Positions 17,574-26,399 of a stretch of DNA of 64,000 nucleotides are shown here, piece after piece. Source of the DNA: Haloferula helveola. GTDB taxonomy: Bacteria; Verrucomicrobiota; Verrucomicrobiia; Verrucomicrobiales; Akkermansiaceae. The position numbers were made by a program, and so were the translations under genes. The notes under the pieces are model-generated. The model was not told the DNA's origin, did no database searches, and was given only the letters and a program-made list of their open reading frames with translations. Each line of letters opens with the position of its first letter. The stretch's first letter is position 1. The DNA lies in NCBI RefSeq assembly GCF_037076345.1, contig NZ_AP024702.1:4588001-4652000 (forward strand), read 5' to 3'.

Positions 17574-18182
17574 ATGATGCGGTGGATCTACTGGCTGGGT
17601 TGGCTGACATTCCGAAGCGGATTCCGCACCTTGTTCGGTCTCCGGGTGCGCGGTCTTGAGCGGCTGATCCGGACTGGGCCGGTGTTGGTGGTGTCGAATC
17701 ACCAGAGCTTTCTCGATCCTCCGTTGATCGGTGGATTGTACCGGGACGAGATGCATTTCCTCGCCCGGAAGACACTCTTCAGAGGGATCTTCAAGTGGAT
17801 CTACCGCCAGTGGAACGCGGTTCCCGTGGATCAGGAGAAGCCGGACATGAGCAGTCTCAAGACGATTATCCGGACGCTCAAGGAGGGGCATCGGGTTCTG
17901 GTGTTTCCCGAAGGGGCAAGGACGATGGACGGTTCGCTCGGGGAGGCGCAGCCCGGAGTGGGGCTGATCGCGGTGAAGGCAGCGGTGCCGATCCAGCCGA
18001 TCCGGATTCGCGGTGCCCGTGAGGCATTGCCCCGGGGATCCGGTCGCATCCGGCTCGAACGGATCGAACTCCATATCGGCGAACCGATCATCCTGACTCC
18101 GGACGATCTCAAACAGCTCCGCGGAAAGGACGGCTACCAAGAGGCCGCGGATCGTCTGATGCAGGCGATCTCGGAACTGTGA
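17574..18182 (+). CDS. plsC: 1-acyl-sn-glycerol-3-phosphate acyltransferase
   Basis: Transfers the second acyl chain in phosphatidic acid synthesis at the inner membrane. The 202-residue protein has the catalytic HX4D motif NHQSFLD (His43, Asp48), the substrate-binding FPEGARTMDGSLG (about 111-123) and a VPIQPIRI block. The N-terminus is hydrophobic (WIYWLGWLTF). It begins 3 bp after the cmk stop, and is the last gene of the tyrA-aroA-cmk-plsC operon. Its stop codon is 4 bp from the convergent moaE. Confidence 0.93.
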   Translation: MMRWIYWLGWLTFRSGFRTLFGLRVRGLERLIRTGPVLVVSNHQSFLDPPLIGGLYRDEMHFLARKTLFRGIFKWIYRQWNAVPVDQEKPDMSSLKTIIRTLKEGHRVLVFPEGARTMDGSLGEAQPGVGLIAVKAAVPIQPIRIRGAREALPRGSGRIRLERIELHIGEPIILTPDDLKQLRGKDGYQEAADRLMQAISEL

Positions 18183-18186
18183 GCCG

Positions 18187-18621
18187 TCAGTGGTGATGAT
18201 GGGTGGCGCAGTGGTCGCAGCGGACCCAGCCGGCTTCTCCATCACTGAAGTATTCCTTCTTCCAGATCGGAACGCGGGCTTTCACTTCGTCGATGATGTA
18301 GCGGCAGGCGTCGAAGGCGGCATCGCGATGCGACGCCGAAACGCACACGGCGACGGCTAGCCCGCCGATTTCGATGGTGCCGGTACGGTGCACGCAAACC
18401 GCGTGATGGATGTCGAATCGTTCGCTGGCTTCGGCGAGGATCCGCAGTCCCTCCTTTTCGGCGAGCGCGGGATAGGCCTCGTATTCGAGGCGGTCGACCG
18501 AGCGACCCTGATGATGGTTCCTGACCCATCCTTCGAAGGAACAGAAACCGCCCGCGGCAGGGTCGAGAACCCTCTTGCGAATGGCTTCGGGGTCGATCGG
18601 TTGGGCAGTGAGTGCGAACAT
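18187..18621 (-). CDS. moaE: molybdopterin synthase catalytic subunit MoaE, His-rich tail
   Basis: Large subunit of molybdopterin synthase; with thiocarboxylated MoaD it inserts the dithiolene sulfurs. The 144-residue protein starts MFALTAQPIDPEAI at 18621. It shows GWVRNHHQGRSVDRLEYEAY, the VHRTGTIEIG block, and the catalytic-site IWKKEYFSDGEAGWV near the end. The C-terminus is unusual: the last ten residues are CDHCATHHHH, a possible metal-binding tail. It is 17 bp downstream of the mobA-moaD fusion gene and is the last gene of the nitrate/Moco array. Confidence 0.95.
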   Translation of the reverse strand: MFALTAQPIDPEAIRKRVLDPAAGGFCSFEGWVRNHHQGRSVDRLEYEAYPALAEKEGLRILAEASERFDIHHAVCVHRTGTIEIGGLAVAVCVSASHRDAAFDACRYIIDEVKARVPIWKKEYFSDGEAGWVRCDHCATHHHH

Positions 18622-18637
18622 CGGTGGAAATGGAGGA

Positions 18638-19462
18638 TTATCCGCCGGCAACGGGTGGGATGAAGACGATCTCGTCGTCGGGTTCGAGGAGGGTGTCCCA
18701 GTCGCAGAAGTCGCCATTGCGGGCGCAGCGCAGGGAGTCGATATCGAGCGGGAGCCGGTGCCTGAATCGGAGTTCCTCGTAGAGCCCGGCGCAGGTGCAT
18801 GCGAGCGTTTCGACTGCTTCCTCATCCAGTCCGCGAGCCTCTCGCAACTTGGCAAAGTAGAGGATCCGGACCGTTTTGGGAGTCACGCCGTGCGTAAGTT
18901 TCGCGAAGGCCTCGTCCAAGTCGTGCGGGGAGTTGGCGTTGTCGAGAGCGACGGGATTGGGCGGCTGGAGAAGGGTCGGGTTCAGGGATTCGATGAAGTG
19001 CCTCGCGCACTTCCCATCACGTTCAAGGACGACGTTGTCGAGGCGGTCGAGCGCCGCTTCCGAGTAGATCGCGCAAAGCGGTTCGGGACGGCCGTCGATG
19101 CGATTTGAAAAGCACGTGGCGTAAGCGTCCTGCCGATGACCCCCAATGAGGGCTTCCAAGGTTGGTCGATCCAGAAGGAACAAGTCGCAGCCGATGATCA
19201 GAACCGTGCCTGTGTGCTCAACGAGGCTGCCGAAGGTCAACATGGCACCGAGCGGACCGTTCTCCGGAAGTGCGTCGGGGATTGAGTCGATTCCGGGAAG
19301 TTGGACACTCGGGTCGTTGGATGAAAGGGACACGTCGTCGGATACCGACTTCGCCAACTCGAAGATGTAGTCGAGTTGTCGGGTGCCGTCGGGGCGGACG
19401 ATATTCGCCTTGTCTCGGCCCATCCGCTTGCTCCGGCCTCCGGCGAGGATCAGGACTTTCAT
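18638..19462 (-). CDS. MobA-MoaD fusion protein
   Basis: A 274-residue two-domain protein. Residues 1 to about 190 are a MobA-type molybdenum cofactor guanylyltransferase: LILAGGRSKRMGRDKA, LPENGPLGAMLT, a GCDLFLLD aspartate block and NANSPHDLDEA. Residues about 196-274 are MoaD, the small sulfur-carrier subunit of molybdopterin synthase. That part begins VRILYFAKLREARG and ends FIPPVAGG with the free C-terminal Gly-Gly needed for thiocarboxylation. The fusion joins the first Moco dithiolene step to the last nucleotide-addition step in one chain. The partner MoaE is encoded immediately downstream. Confidence 0.92.
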   Translation of the reverse strand: MKVLILAGGRSKRMGRDKANIVRPDGTRQLDYIFELAKSVSDDVSLSSNDPSVQLPGIDSIPDALPENGPLGAMLTFGSLVEHTGTVLIIGCDLFLLDRPTLEALIGGHRQDAYATCFSNRIDGRPEPLCAIYSEAALDRLDNVVLERDGKCARHFIESLNPTLLQPPNPVALDNANSPHDLDEAFAKLTHGVTPKTVRILYFAKLREARGLDEEAVETLACTCAGLYEELRFRHRLPLDIDSLRCARNGDFCDWDTLLEPDDEIVFIPPVAGG

Positions 19463-19492
19463 GATGATTCGCTGCCGATGAATGCGGCGGGC

Positions 19493-19972
19493 TCAAGCTT
19501 GGTAGTCGGACTTCCCTCCGGATTTCTCAAGCAGCCGGACCTGTGAAATCGTGATGCCGGGATCCACTGCCTTGCACATGTCGTAGAGCGTGAGGGCGGC
19601 GACGCTGGCTCCAGTCAGCGCTTCCATTTCGACCCCGGTTTTGCCGGTGGTCTTGGCGGTGCATCGGACGGTTGCGGTTCGGTCGGCGAAGGTGATGTCG
19701 ATCTTCACACTGTCGAGTGGCAGTGGGTGACACAGGGGGATGAGCGAGCTTGTCTGCTTCGCTCCCATGACCCCCGCGAGGATGGCGGTTTGGAAAACCG
19801 GGCCTTTCTTCGAGACCAGCTCGGTTCCGTCGAACTGCGCTGCGACCGCCTCGTTCACGCGGACCTGTGCCTCGGCGGTGGCGATCCGGATGGTTGTCGA
19901 TTTGCCGGAGACGTCGACCATGCTGGCACGGTTGCTCGCATCGATGTGGGACAGCTTCGTTTCTTCGCTCAT
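19493..19972 (-). CDS. moaC: cyclic pyranopterin monophosphate synthase
   Basis: Works after MoaA to make cPMP from 3',8-cyclo-dihydro-GTP. The 159-residue protein has MVDVSGKSTTIRIATA (18-33), SSLIPLCHPLPL (75-86), TGVEMEALTGASVAALTLYD and DMCKAVD (131-137). It ends with the catalytic-lysine segment LLEKSGGKSDYQA. The ATG overlaps the moeA stop codon by 4 bases. Length is normal for the family. Confidence 0.97.
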   Translation of the reverse strand: MSEETKLSHIDASNRASMVDVSGKSTTIRIATAEAQVRVNEAVAAQFDGTELVSKKGPVFQTAILAGVMGAKQTSSLIPLCHPLPLDSVKIDITFADRTATVRCTAKTTGKTGVEMEALTGASVAALTLYDMCKAVDPGITISQVRLLEKSGGKSDYQA

Positions 19973-21135
19973 GAGATGTGGAGAGGATAATGGCGCAGGG
20001 CTTGACCGGCGTCGAACTCCGGCGCGGGAGGTATCTCAAGGAATCCGTCAACGCCGGCAATCGAGATGAAGTCGCCGGAGTTCTTCGGGGGGAGCGGCGT
20101 GCCATCCGCACCAAGGGGCAGTAGCCATGTCAGTCGGGGGAGGGCCTCGATCGATGGCGGACAAGCTAGGTGACGCTCGCTCGGATCCCGTCCTTCGAGT
20201 TGGGCGAGTGAAGGAATCACATATCGGGCGAAGGTCGCGAGCACGGACACCGGGTTTCCAGGAAGAGCGAAGACCGCCGGTGGGCCCGACCAGAAGGCAA
20301 GCGGCTTGCCGGGTCGCTGCGCGACACCATGAAAAGCGGGCGGCCCGAGGATCTCCTCGAGCACCGGCCGGATGAAGTCCCGCTTTCCCTTTGAAATGCC
20401 ACCGCAGACCAGAATGAGATCGGCTTGGTCGATCGCCTGTTTGAGGGTCTTGCTGCAGGATGCCGGATCATCAGGAATGTGGGCGTGCATCACCGGATCG
20501 TTGCCGCCTCTGTTGAGCCAAGCTTCGAGCATGGCCCCGTTGGAGCGCCGGATCTGCCACGGTTCGGGGCGGGTGCTGATCGGAACCGCCTCATCACCAC
20601 TCGAGATCAGTGCCACTTTCGGGCGGATCCCGACATTGAGCTCGGTCAGTCCCACCGACGCCGCGATCGCGATTTCCGCGGGTCCGATGAGCCGGACGTC
20701 GTGTACCAGGGTGTCTCCCGCCTGAGCATCACTGGCGGCGCGATGAATGAACTGCCCGGCCGTTGCTGGCTCGATGACCGAGCGGTGATCGGAGCTGAGG
20801 TGTTCATAGGGGATGACGGTATCGCAGTCTTCGGGGACCATGGCCCCGGTCATGATCTCCCATGCTTCACCGGGCTTCAGAGGGCGGGGAGGCGGCTCGC
20901 CGGCTGCGTGAAGACCGGCGAGTTCAAGGGGTGTTGATAGGTCGGCGGCAGAGAGATCGAGTGCGATCCCGTCCATCATCGCCCGCGAGTAGGGCGGTAG
21001 ATCGCGGTCGGCTACAATCGGACCGTAGAGCGTTCTGCCCAGTGTCTCCGTAAGCGGGACGGTCTCGTGCCCGGGGACGCCCAACGACGTGCTGATCAGC
21101 GCATCCGCCTCGATAGGTGTGATCAAGGCATCCAT
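19969..21135 (-). CDS. moeA: molybdopterin molybdenumtransferase
   Basis: Inserts molybdate into adenylylated molybdopterin. The 388-residue protein has the MoeA N-terminal domain with RDLPPYSRAMMDGIAL, then domain II with GEAWEIMTGAMVPEDCDTV. The MoaB/Mog-like domain III carries VALISSGDEAV and VCGGISKGKRDF, and domain IV has GAGADGTPL-like sequence near the end. The ATG at 21135 (MDALITPIEADALI) is chosen; upstream in-frame codons run into the MOSC gene. It overlaps moaC by 4 bases. No mogA or moaB adenylyltransferase gene is present nearby. Confidence 0.95.
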   Translation of the reverse strand: MDALITPIEADALISTSLGVPGHETVPLTETLGRTLYGPIVADRDLPPYSRAMMDGIALDLSAADLSTPLELAGLHAAGEPPPRPLKPGEAWEIMTGAMVPEDCDTVIPYEHLSSDHRSVIEPATAGQFIHRAASDAQAGDTLVHDVRLIGPAEIAIAASVGLTELNVGIRPKVALISSGDEAVPISTRPEPWQIRRSNGAMLEAWLNRGGNDPVMHAHIPDDPASCSKTLKQAIDQADLILVCGGISKGKRDFIRPVLEEILGPPAFHGVAQRPGKPLAFWSGPPAVFALPGNPVSVLATFARYVIPSLAQLEGRDPSERHLACPPSIEALPRLTWLLPLGADGTPLPPKNSGDFISIAGVDGFLEIPPAPEFDAGQALRHYPLHIS

Positions 21136-21139
21136 CGAA

Positions 21140-21628
21140 TCAGCAGACCGGGGTTTCAAGTGTGGCAGCACCGGGTCTGAGCCGGCCCGACTCCAGAATC
21201 CGGCACCGCAGGCCACCATGGCCTTGCATCAGTTCTTCGGTGCCCGGCTTGCCGCATGCCTCGTCCATCCAGTAGCAGGGGCGGCATTCTTCAGTGCCCT
21301 CGAGGGGGATGCCATTCAGAAGGAAACGCTCTCCGATCAGGGCGTTCAGGTCGATGTCCGAGGTGACGACATTCCTTCGGAATGCGGTCGCAGGCAGATC
21401 CGGATTCCCGGCATGCTCACGGATCCGGTCGATCACGGCCATGTCGATGAAGGTGATCTGACCCTTGTAGTCTTCTTTCCAGCCGAAGAAGCGGTCGCCG
21501 ACGATGCCCTTCCCGGCGACCAGTTCGATCTCGCCATGTTCCTGGATGGGATGGCTGCCTGGTTCCTGCCCGTGGTGGCCGTAGAAGTTGTGGCCCGGAG
21601 ACGTGAACAGGTGGCGGATCATCGGCAT
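21140..21628 (-). CDS. MOSC domain protein
   Basis: A 162-residue protein with a MOSC (Mo-cofactor sulfurase C-terminal) beta-barrel. The recognisable parts are IELVAGKGIVGDRFFG, FRRNVVTSDIDLNAL and the conserved cysteine segment ECRPCYWMDEACGKPGTEEL. MOSC proteins bind Moco and take part in its sulfuration or delivery. Its position 4 bp before moeA and 58 bp after nasA suggests a role in handling Moco for the nitrate reductase. The exact reaction is not established. Confidence 0.88.
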   Translation of the reverse strand: MPMIRHLFTSPGHNFYGHHGQEPGSHPIQEHGEIELVAGKGIVGDRFFGWKEDYKGQITFIDMAVIDRIREHAGNPDLPATAFRRNVVTSDIDLNALIGERFLLNGIPLEGTEECRPCYWMDEACGKPGTEELMQGHGGLRCRILESGRLRPGAATLETPVC

Positions 21629-21686
21629 AACGCGAAAGTCTCGGTTCGCCGCGGCCGAATTTCAACTCCCGGCTGGGTCGTCGGAG

Positions 21687-23909
21687 TCAGCGGTGCCCGG
21701 CACTGGCCGGCCGGATCGTCACCGCGCAAGCCTTGTAATTCGGCTGCCGCGAGTGGGGATCGAAGGACGGATGGGTCAGCCGGTTGACTTCAGGATAGTG
21801 CATCGGGATGAAAATATGGCCGCGCTGCACCGTCGGCGCGAGGTATGCCGAGGCGGTCATGGTGCCTCGCCGCGAGCTCACGTTGACCGCTTGATTCGGC
21901 TCGATGCCGAACTCTGCCGCGTCCTCCGGGTGGATCTCCACATAGGCACCCGCTGGGTAGAGCTTGCGTAGGATGTCGGACTTTGAGGTGCGGGATTGGG
22001 TGTGCCACTGGCTGCTTGTCCCCCGGCCGGTCAGCATCAGGAACGGGTAGCCGGTGTCCGGCGGTTCCGGCAGGGCCGAAGGAGGTGAGAACAGGATCTT
22101 AGCCTTTCCACTATCGGTGTAGTAGTTTTCGTCCTCGAAGAGCCTTCTTTCCGGGGCGGGTTCGGTGTCCGCGTCACCCGTCTCCGTCCGCGCGGGGAAC
22201 GGCCACTGGATTCCACCCATGCGGTCGAGGTGTTCGTAGTCCGTGATACCGGTGATGTCGCAGGGTTGGTCCTCGGTCAGGTCCCGCAGGATGCGGAATG
22301 CGGACTCCGTGTCGGTCCATTCCGAGAACATGTCGGCGCATCCCCACGCATTCGCGATCAGGCGGAAAATCCGGAAGTCGGAGAGAGTCTGGCCGGGAGG
22401 CCAACGGACCGGCTTGATCGTGCCGATCCGGCGTTCGGAATTGATGAAACATCCGGACTTTTCGCCCCATCCGGCGGCCGGGAGGAAGAGGTCGGCCTCG
22501 GTGGCCGATTCGGTCGAGTGATACATGTCCTGCACCACCAGGAACTCCAACTTGTCGCGCAGCGCGGCGAGACGCCCGGAGTCGATCCATGAGTGGAACG
22601 GGTTGGTCGCGACGATCCAGAGGCCCTTGATTTCACCCGCCTCCGCCGCGGCGAGAATCCGGTCGTACTCCAGCGAGGTGTCCTTCGGAATGCGGTCCTC
22701 GCCGATCCCGAGTCGACGGGCGACTTTCTCGCGATGGGCTTGATTGGCGAAGTCGTGGCCACCGACCATCGACGTGGTGTTGGAGAACAGGCGCGATCCC
22801 ATCGCGTTGCATTGTCCCGTGATGGAGTTCGGTCCGGTTCCCGGTCTGCCGATGTTGCCGGTGATCAGGCAGAGATTGATGATCGCCTGTGCGGTCCGGA
22901 CGCCTTCATGGGACTGGTTGACGCCCATCGTCCACCACCACGAGACCCGCTTGCCCGGCTCGGAGACGGTGGCGGCGAGTTGTTCGATGGTCTCGGCGGC
23001 GATCCCGGTGACGTCCGAGACCGATTGCGGGGTGAAGGCCTTCACGAATTCGGCGAACTCCGCGTAGCCCTCGGTCCGCGCGACTGAGGCTTCATCGATT
23101 CGTCCGTCGCGCAGGATGCAGTGGGCGAGCGCGTAGTAGAGCGGCAGGTCGCCCTTCGGGCGAATCGGCAGGTGGAGGTTCGCGGCTTGTGCCGTTTCGG
23201 TTGAGCGGGGATCGATGACGATGATCTTCGGGTTTCGCCGGTTGCGCATGACCCGCTGCCACAGGATCGGATGCGCGATGCAAAGGTTGGCCCCGACGAG
23301 GACAATCACATCGCTTTCCTCGAAGTCGGCATAGGTCGCGGGCGGGGCGTCGAATCCGAACGACTGCTTGTAGGCCGTGACCGCCGTGGCCATGCACTGG
23401 CGGGTGTTGGCGTCGCCGTGGAGGAAGCCCATGCCGAATTTCCAGAGACAGCCGAGGAAAGCCATTTCCTCGAACGGGATCTGTCCGGTGGAGAGAAAGG
23501 CGGCCGCGTCCCGGCCGTGCTTATCTTGGATCGATCTGAAGCCATCGACGAATACTCCCAGTGCCGTTTCCCAATCCACCGGCTTGCGCTGGCCGGTGGC
23601 CGGGTCGCGCAGAAGCGGCACCGTGCCCCGGTCATCGGCGGTCAGCGGGTCGAGCGCCTGCCAGCCCTTGGGGCAGGCCATGCCGAGATTGACCGGATAG
23701 CTGGCCTGCGGGCTGAGGTTGATCGCGTTGCCATCGCGATCGAGGTGGAGCTTCAATTGGCAGCCGGTCGCGCAGTAGCCACAGATCGAGGTGGTGGTGG
23801 CTGCCGGCTTCAGTCGGGCGGGCACCTTTCCCAGACCGAACTCCCCGGGCTCCTGAACGAGATCCTCAGTCAGTGGTCCTTGGCGGGATTTGAGGAGTTC
23901 TTCGATCAT
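21687..23909 (-). CDS. nasA: assimilatory nitrate reductase catalytic subunit (Mo-bisMGD)
   Basis: Reduces nitrate to nitrite. The 740-residue protein belongs to the NasA/NapA branch of molybdopterin oxidoreductases. The [4Fe-4S] cysteines lie at 43, 46, 50 and 79 (CGYCATGC, later MACPKG). The Mo-ligand cysteine is at about 172 in [29 protein letters not shown] and the C-terminal dinucleotide-binding [10 protein letters not shown] block are also typical. There is no twin-arginine signal and no C-terminal [2Fe-2S] domain, so a cytoplasmic assimilatory enzyme is inferred. The ATG at 23909 has a GGAG 10 nt upstream; an ATG at 23930 is possible. Electron donor candidates are the two genes upstream. 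Confidence 0.93.
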   Translation of the reverse strand: MIEELLKSRQGPLTEDLVQEPGEFGLGKVPARLKPAATTTSICGYCATGCQLKLHLDRDGNAINLSPQASYPVNLGMACPKGWQALDPLTADDRGTVPLLRDPATGQRKPVDWETALGVFVDGFRSIQDKHGRDAAAFLSTGQIPFEEMAFLGCLWKFGMGFLHGDANTRQCMATAVTAYKQSFGFDAPPATYADFEESDVIVLVGANLCIAHPILWQRVMRNRRNPKIIVIDPRSTETAQAANLHLPIRPKGDLPLYYALAHCILRDGRIDEASVARTEGYAEFAEFVKAFTPQSVSDVTGIAAETIEQLAATVSEPGKRVSWWWTMGVNQSHEGVRTAQAIINLCLITGNIGRPGTGPNSITGQCNAMGSRLFSNTTSMVGGHDFANQAHREKVARRLGIGEDRIPKDTSLEYDRILAAAEAGEIKGLWIVATNPFHSWIDSGRLAALRDKLEFLVVQDMYHSTESATEADLFLPAAGWGEKSGCFINSERRIGTIKPVRWPPGQTLSDFRIFRLIANAWGCADMFSEWTDTESAFRILRDLTEDQPCDITGITDYEHLDRMGGIQWPFPARTETGDADTEPAPERRLFEDENYYTDSGKAKILFSPPSALPEPPDTGYPFLMLTGRGTSSQWHTQSRTSKSDILRKLYPAGAYVEIHPEDAAEFGIEPNQAVNVSSRRGTMTASAYLAPTVQRGHIFIPMHYPEVNRLTHPSFDPHSRQPNYKACAVTIRPASAGHR

Positions 23910-24038
23910 CGGCGAGGCGCTCCAAATCATCCGCAGGATGCGTACAAAGCTGGAACAAAGTGGTAAGCTCGGGGCGCATCGGGGTCATTGGTGGCATGAG
24001 CACGAGTCATCCTGAGCGTCCGCAAGGCGCTGGTGCGC

Positions 24039-26264
24039 TTACGGAAGGTGCGCTTCGACCCGGTAGAACCCTACAGGGGCCGAGGGCGGGCTCGGATCTG
24101 ACAGCGTCATTTCGGAGCCATCCCCGGTGAGCTCGGGACCGACTTCCGTCCAAGAATCCGGGGACAGATCGGGGGAATACTCGAGCTGGTACTGGATTCC
24201 CGGAAGTCCATGGATGTCAATGGTATGCGAGCTTCCGGTCATTGACATCGAAACGATGCGCGGACGGCTGATCGCGACGGTCATGGCGACCGGTGGACTA
24301 CCTTCGTTGTTCAGCCACAGATCCCAAATCGCGTCACCCCATCCCTTGAGCGTGGAGAAAAAGGGATCGGTCTGGATCAGGTAGGCGCCCGGCACTCCGG
24401 ACGGTGGAGGAACGGCGAGGAGGGTGGTGGCATCACCATTGATCTCGTCGCGCAGGAACTCGATGTAGGGCTTCGATGTCGACTGATAGTAGAGGGTGGC
24501 GGTCCATCCGGCGCTGCCGTCTGGCTCGGGAAGACGAATCTCGTCGAAGCCTCCGGCGTATTCCTCAGCGGTGAAGTAGTCGTGGGCATCGGCGCCATCC
24601 CAGCGGGGCTGGCAAAGGCGGGCGGAGGCGTCGGCAATCCTGAAACCCCGGGGCGGGATCCGGTTGTCCTTGTGGCGGTCCGTGGCGAGAACGAAGTGGA
24701 ACGTCGTCGACTCGGTGGTGAGGGCACTTTCCATTTTTGCCTCATAGACGAGTGGATCGTCGGTGATGGTCAGGTCTCCCCCCGAGATCCACGTGCGGTT
24801 TCCCGACCCGTCGGTTCCCACCACCAACGGGCTGTAGGGGTTGATCTCCGAGACAATGCTCCCGCTGGGGTCGAGATAGCGGACGTTGAGCCACATCCGC
24901 CGGCCTTCGGGAAATCCGGAGATCAGCTTGTGGCCGGTGTGGTTGACGATGCGGAGGACGGCTTCGCCGGGGCCGTCCGAGACGACTTCGATGGTGGCGG
25001 CCTGCTCGAGCATCTCGAGGGCCCGGTCCGCACCGTCGAGCAAAGCGGTTCCTGCGCCTTGAAGTCCGGTGACTTCGATGCCCGAGCCCGGGTGCCGGGT
25101 GCCGTCGAGAATCGACTGGTTGTAGCTGTCGGGGATCGGGCCGGTAGGGTCGCCGCTGGCTAGAATGCGGGTCATCCAGTAGTTGCCGCCGGTGAGTTGG
25201 TGGCTGGCGACATCGGTCCGGGTCTGGATGCCTTGTTTGGCGAAGCCGCCGGGCACGCGCGGCATGTGGCAGTCCTGGCAGTCGGAGGCATTTGCGACGC
25301 CTGCCGCAGCGATGGGTTCGCCGGTTGGCGCTCCGCCGGGATTGGCATAGTCGCTCAACTCGAACTCGCTCGACGTTCGCTCGACGTGGAAATACGAGGC
25401 CGCTGACTGGGTTTCGGCGGTGCCGGGACCGATCAGGACGTGGGCCAACGCGGGGTTGGAGACATCGTGGCAGGTGTGACACATCTGCCGGCTCTTGTGA
25501 TAGCGAGAGTAGTAGAATTTGTGGCTCTTGGTGCTCACATCGATCCTTGGGCCCCGGCGGTTGCGGGTGTCCGGGTCGACAAACATCTGGCCGGCCCCGG
25601 TTTCGATGTAGTTGGTCAGTTCTTCAGTCGTCACCGTGCCGTAGTTGACCGGCAAAGACGTCGTCGTGTTGAAAAACGGACTGCCGTCGAAGAGCGTCAG
25701 TGAGGAAAGAACCCCGATATCGGCGGCATGCGTTGTGGCGGCGGCGCTGATGAGGTCGGGATCGGTTTCCGCGGGGATCTCGGGCTGGAGGTTGAGCCCG
25801 GGGAACGGGTCGAGCATGTGGTGGCAGGCGGCGCACGAGACACCGTCGAAGTCACCGAGGGACACGGACAACGCGGTACCGTTGGTGGGGTCGCTGCGTC
25901 CGCCGAGCCAGCCCGTCGGCGTGTGACAGCGGAGGCAGAGGTCCATGGCGTTGGCATTGCCCAGCGCCCACATCGAGTCCTGTCCGGCGACCGCCATCGT
26001 TGCAAGCCACAACGGGTCACGCGTCGCTTGGGCCATCATCGAACCCTGCCAGGTGTGGTGGGGTTCCGAGACGGGGTTGAAGTCAGCGTGGCAATTCGTG
26101 CACTGCGAAACGGGAGGAAGCACGACTGAGCCCGGTTGAGATCCGGGCATGAAAAGCGCCGGGTCATCGGCGACAGGAGTGGTCTGCCACGCCATCGATG
26201 CACCCGGGAGCAACATCCCGGCGACGGCGGAGGCGACCGCGAGCGGATGGAAGGCGTGTTGCAT
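24039..26264 (-). CDS. secreted pentahaem c-type cytochrome with verrucomicrobial C-terminal domain
   Basis: A 741-residue exported protein. The signal peptide spans about residues 1-26 (LAVASAVAGMLLPGASMAW). Five CxxCH haem motifs lie at about 55-59 (CTNCH), 110-114 (CLRCH), 144-148 (CAACH), 262-266 (CHTCH) and 329-333 (CQDCH), all in the first half. The second half has no haem sites and ends in a domain with YQLEYSPDLSPDSWTEVG and a final FYRVEAHLP, a tail common on secreted Verrucomicrobiota proteins. It is encoded between nasA and the DmsBC-like gene, implying an electron-transfer role, but a direct link to a cytoplasmic NasA is not obvious. Confidence 0.88.
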   Translation of the reverse strand: MQHAFHPLAVASAVAGMLLPGASMAWQTTPVADDPALFMPGSQPGSVVLPPVSQCTNCHADFNPVSEPHHTWQGSMMAQATRDPLWLATMAVAGQDSMWALGNANAMDLCLRCHTPTGWLGGRSDPTNGTALSVSLGDFDGVSCAACHHMLDPFPGLNLQPEIPAETDPDLISAAATTHAADIGVLSSLTLFDGSPFFNTTTSLPVNYGTVTTEELTNYIETGAGQMFVDPDTRNRRGPRIDVSTKSHKFYYSRYHKSRQMCHTCHDVSNPALAHVLIGPGTAETQSAASYFHVERTSSEFELSDYANPGGAPTGEPIAAAGVANASDCQDCHMPRVPGGFAKQGIQTRTDVASHQLTGGNYWMTRILASGDPTGPIPDSYNQSILDGTRHPGSGIEVTGLQGAGTALLDGADRALEMLEQAATIEVVSDGPGEAVLRIVNHTGHKLISGFPEGRRMWLNVRYLDPSGSIVSEINPYSPLVVGTDGSGNRTWISGGDLTITDDPLVYEAKMESALTTESTTFHFVLATDRHKDNRIPPRGFRIADASARLCQPRWDGADAHDYFTAEEYAGGFDEIRLPEPDGSAGWTATLYYQSTSKPYIEFLRDEINGDATTLLAVPPPSGVPGAYLIQTDPFFSTLKGWGDAIWDLWLNNEGSPPVAMTVAISRPRIVSMSMTGSSHTIDIHGLPGIQYQLEYSPDLSPDSWTEVGPELTGDGSEMTLSDPSPPSAPVGFYRVEAHLP

Positions 26265-26399
26265 GGCATCGTTTGGTTGAGGTCCCTGATGGAAGGGGGA
26301 ATCCCATTCCACCGAATGCACGATGCATGCGGCCGCGACACTTCGCAGCCGACCGATTTGCAAGAGCTCCGCGCATCTTGCTGAAGATGCGCAACCTGC

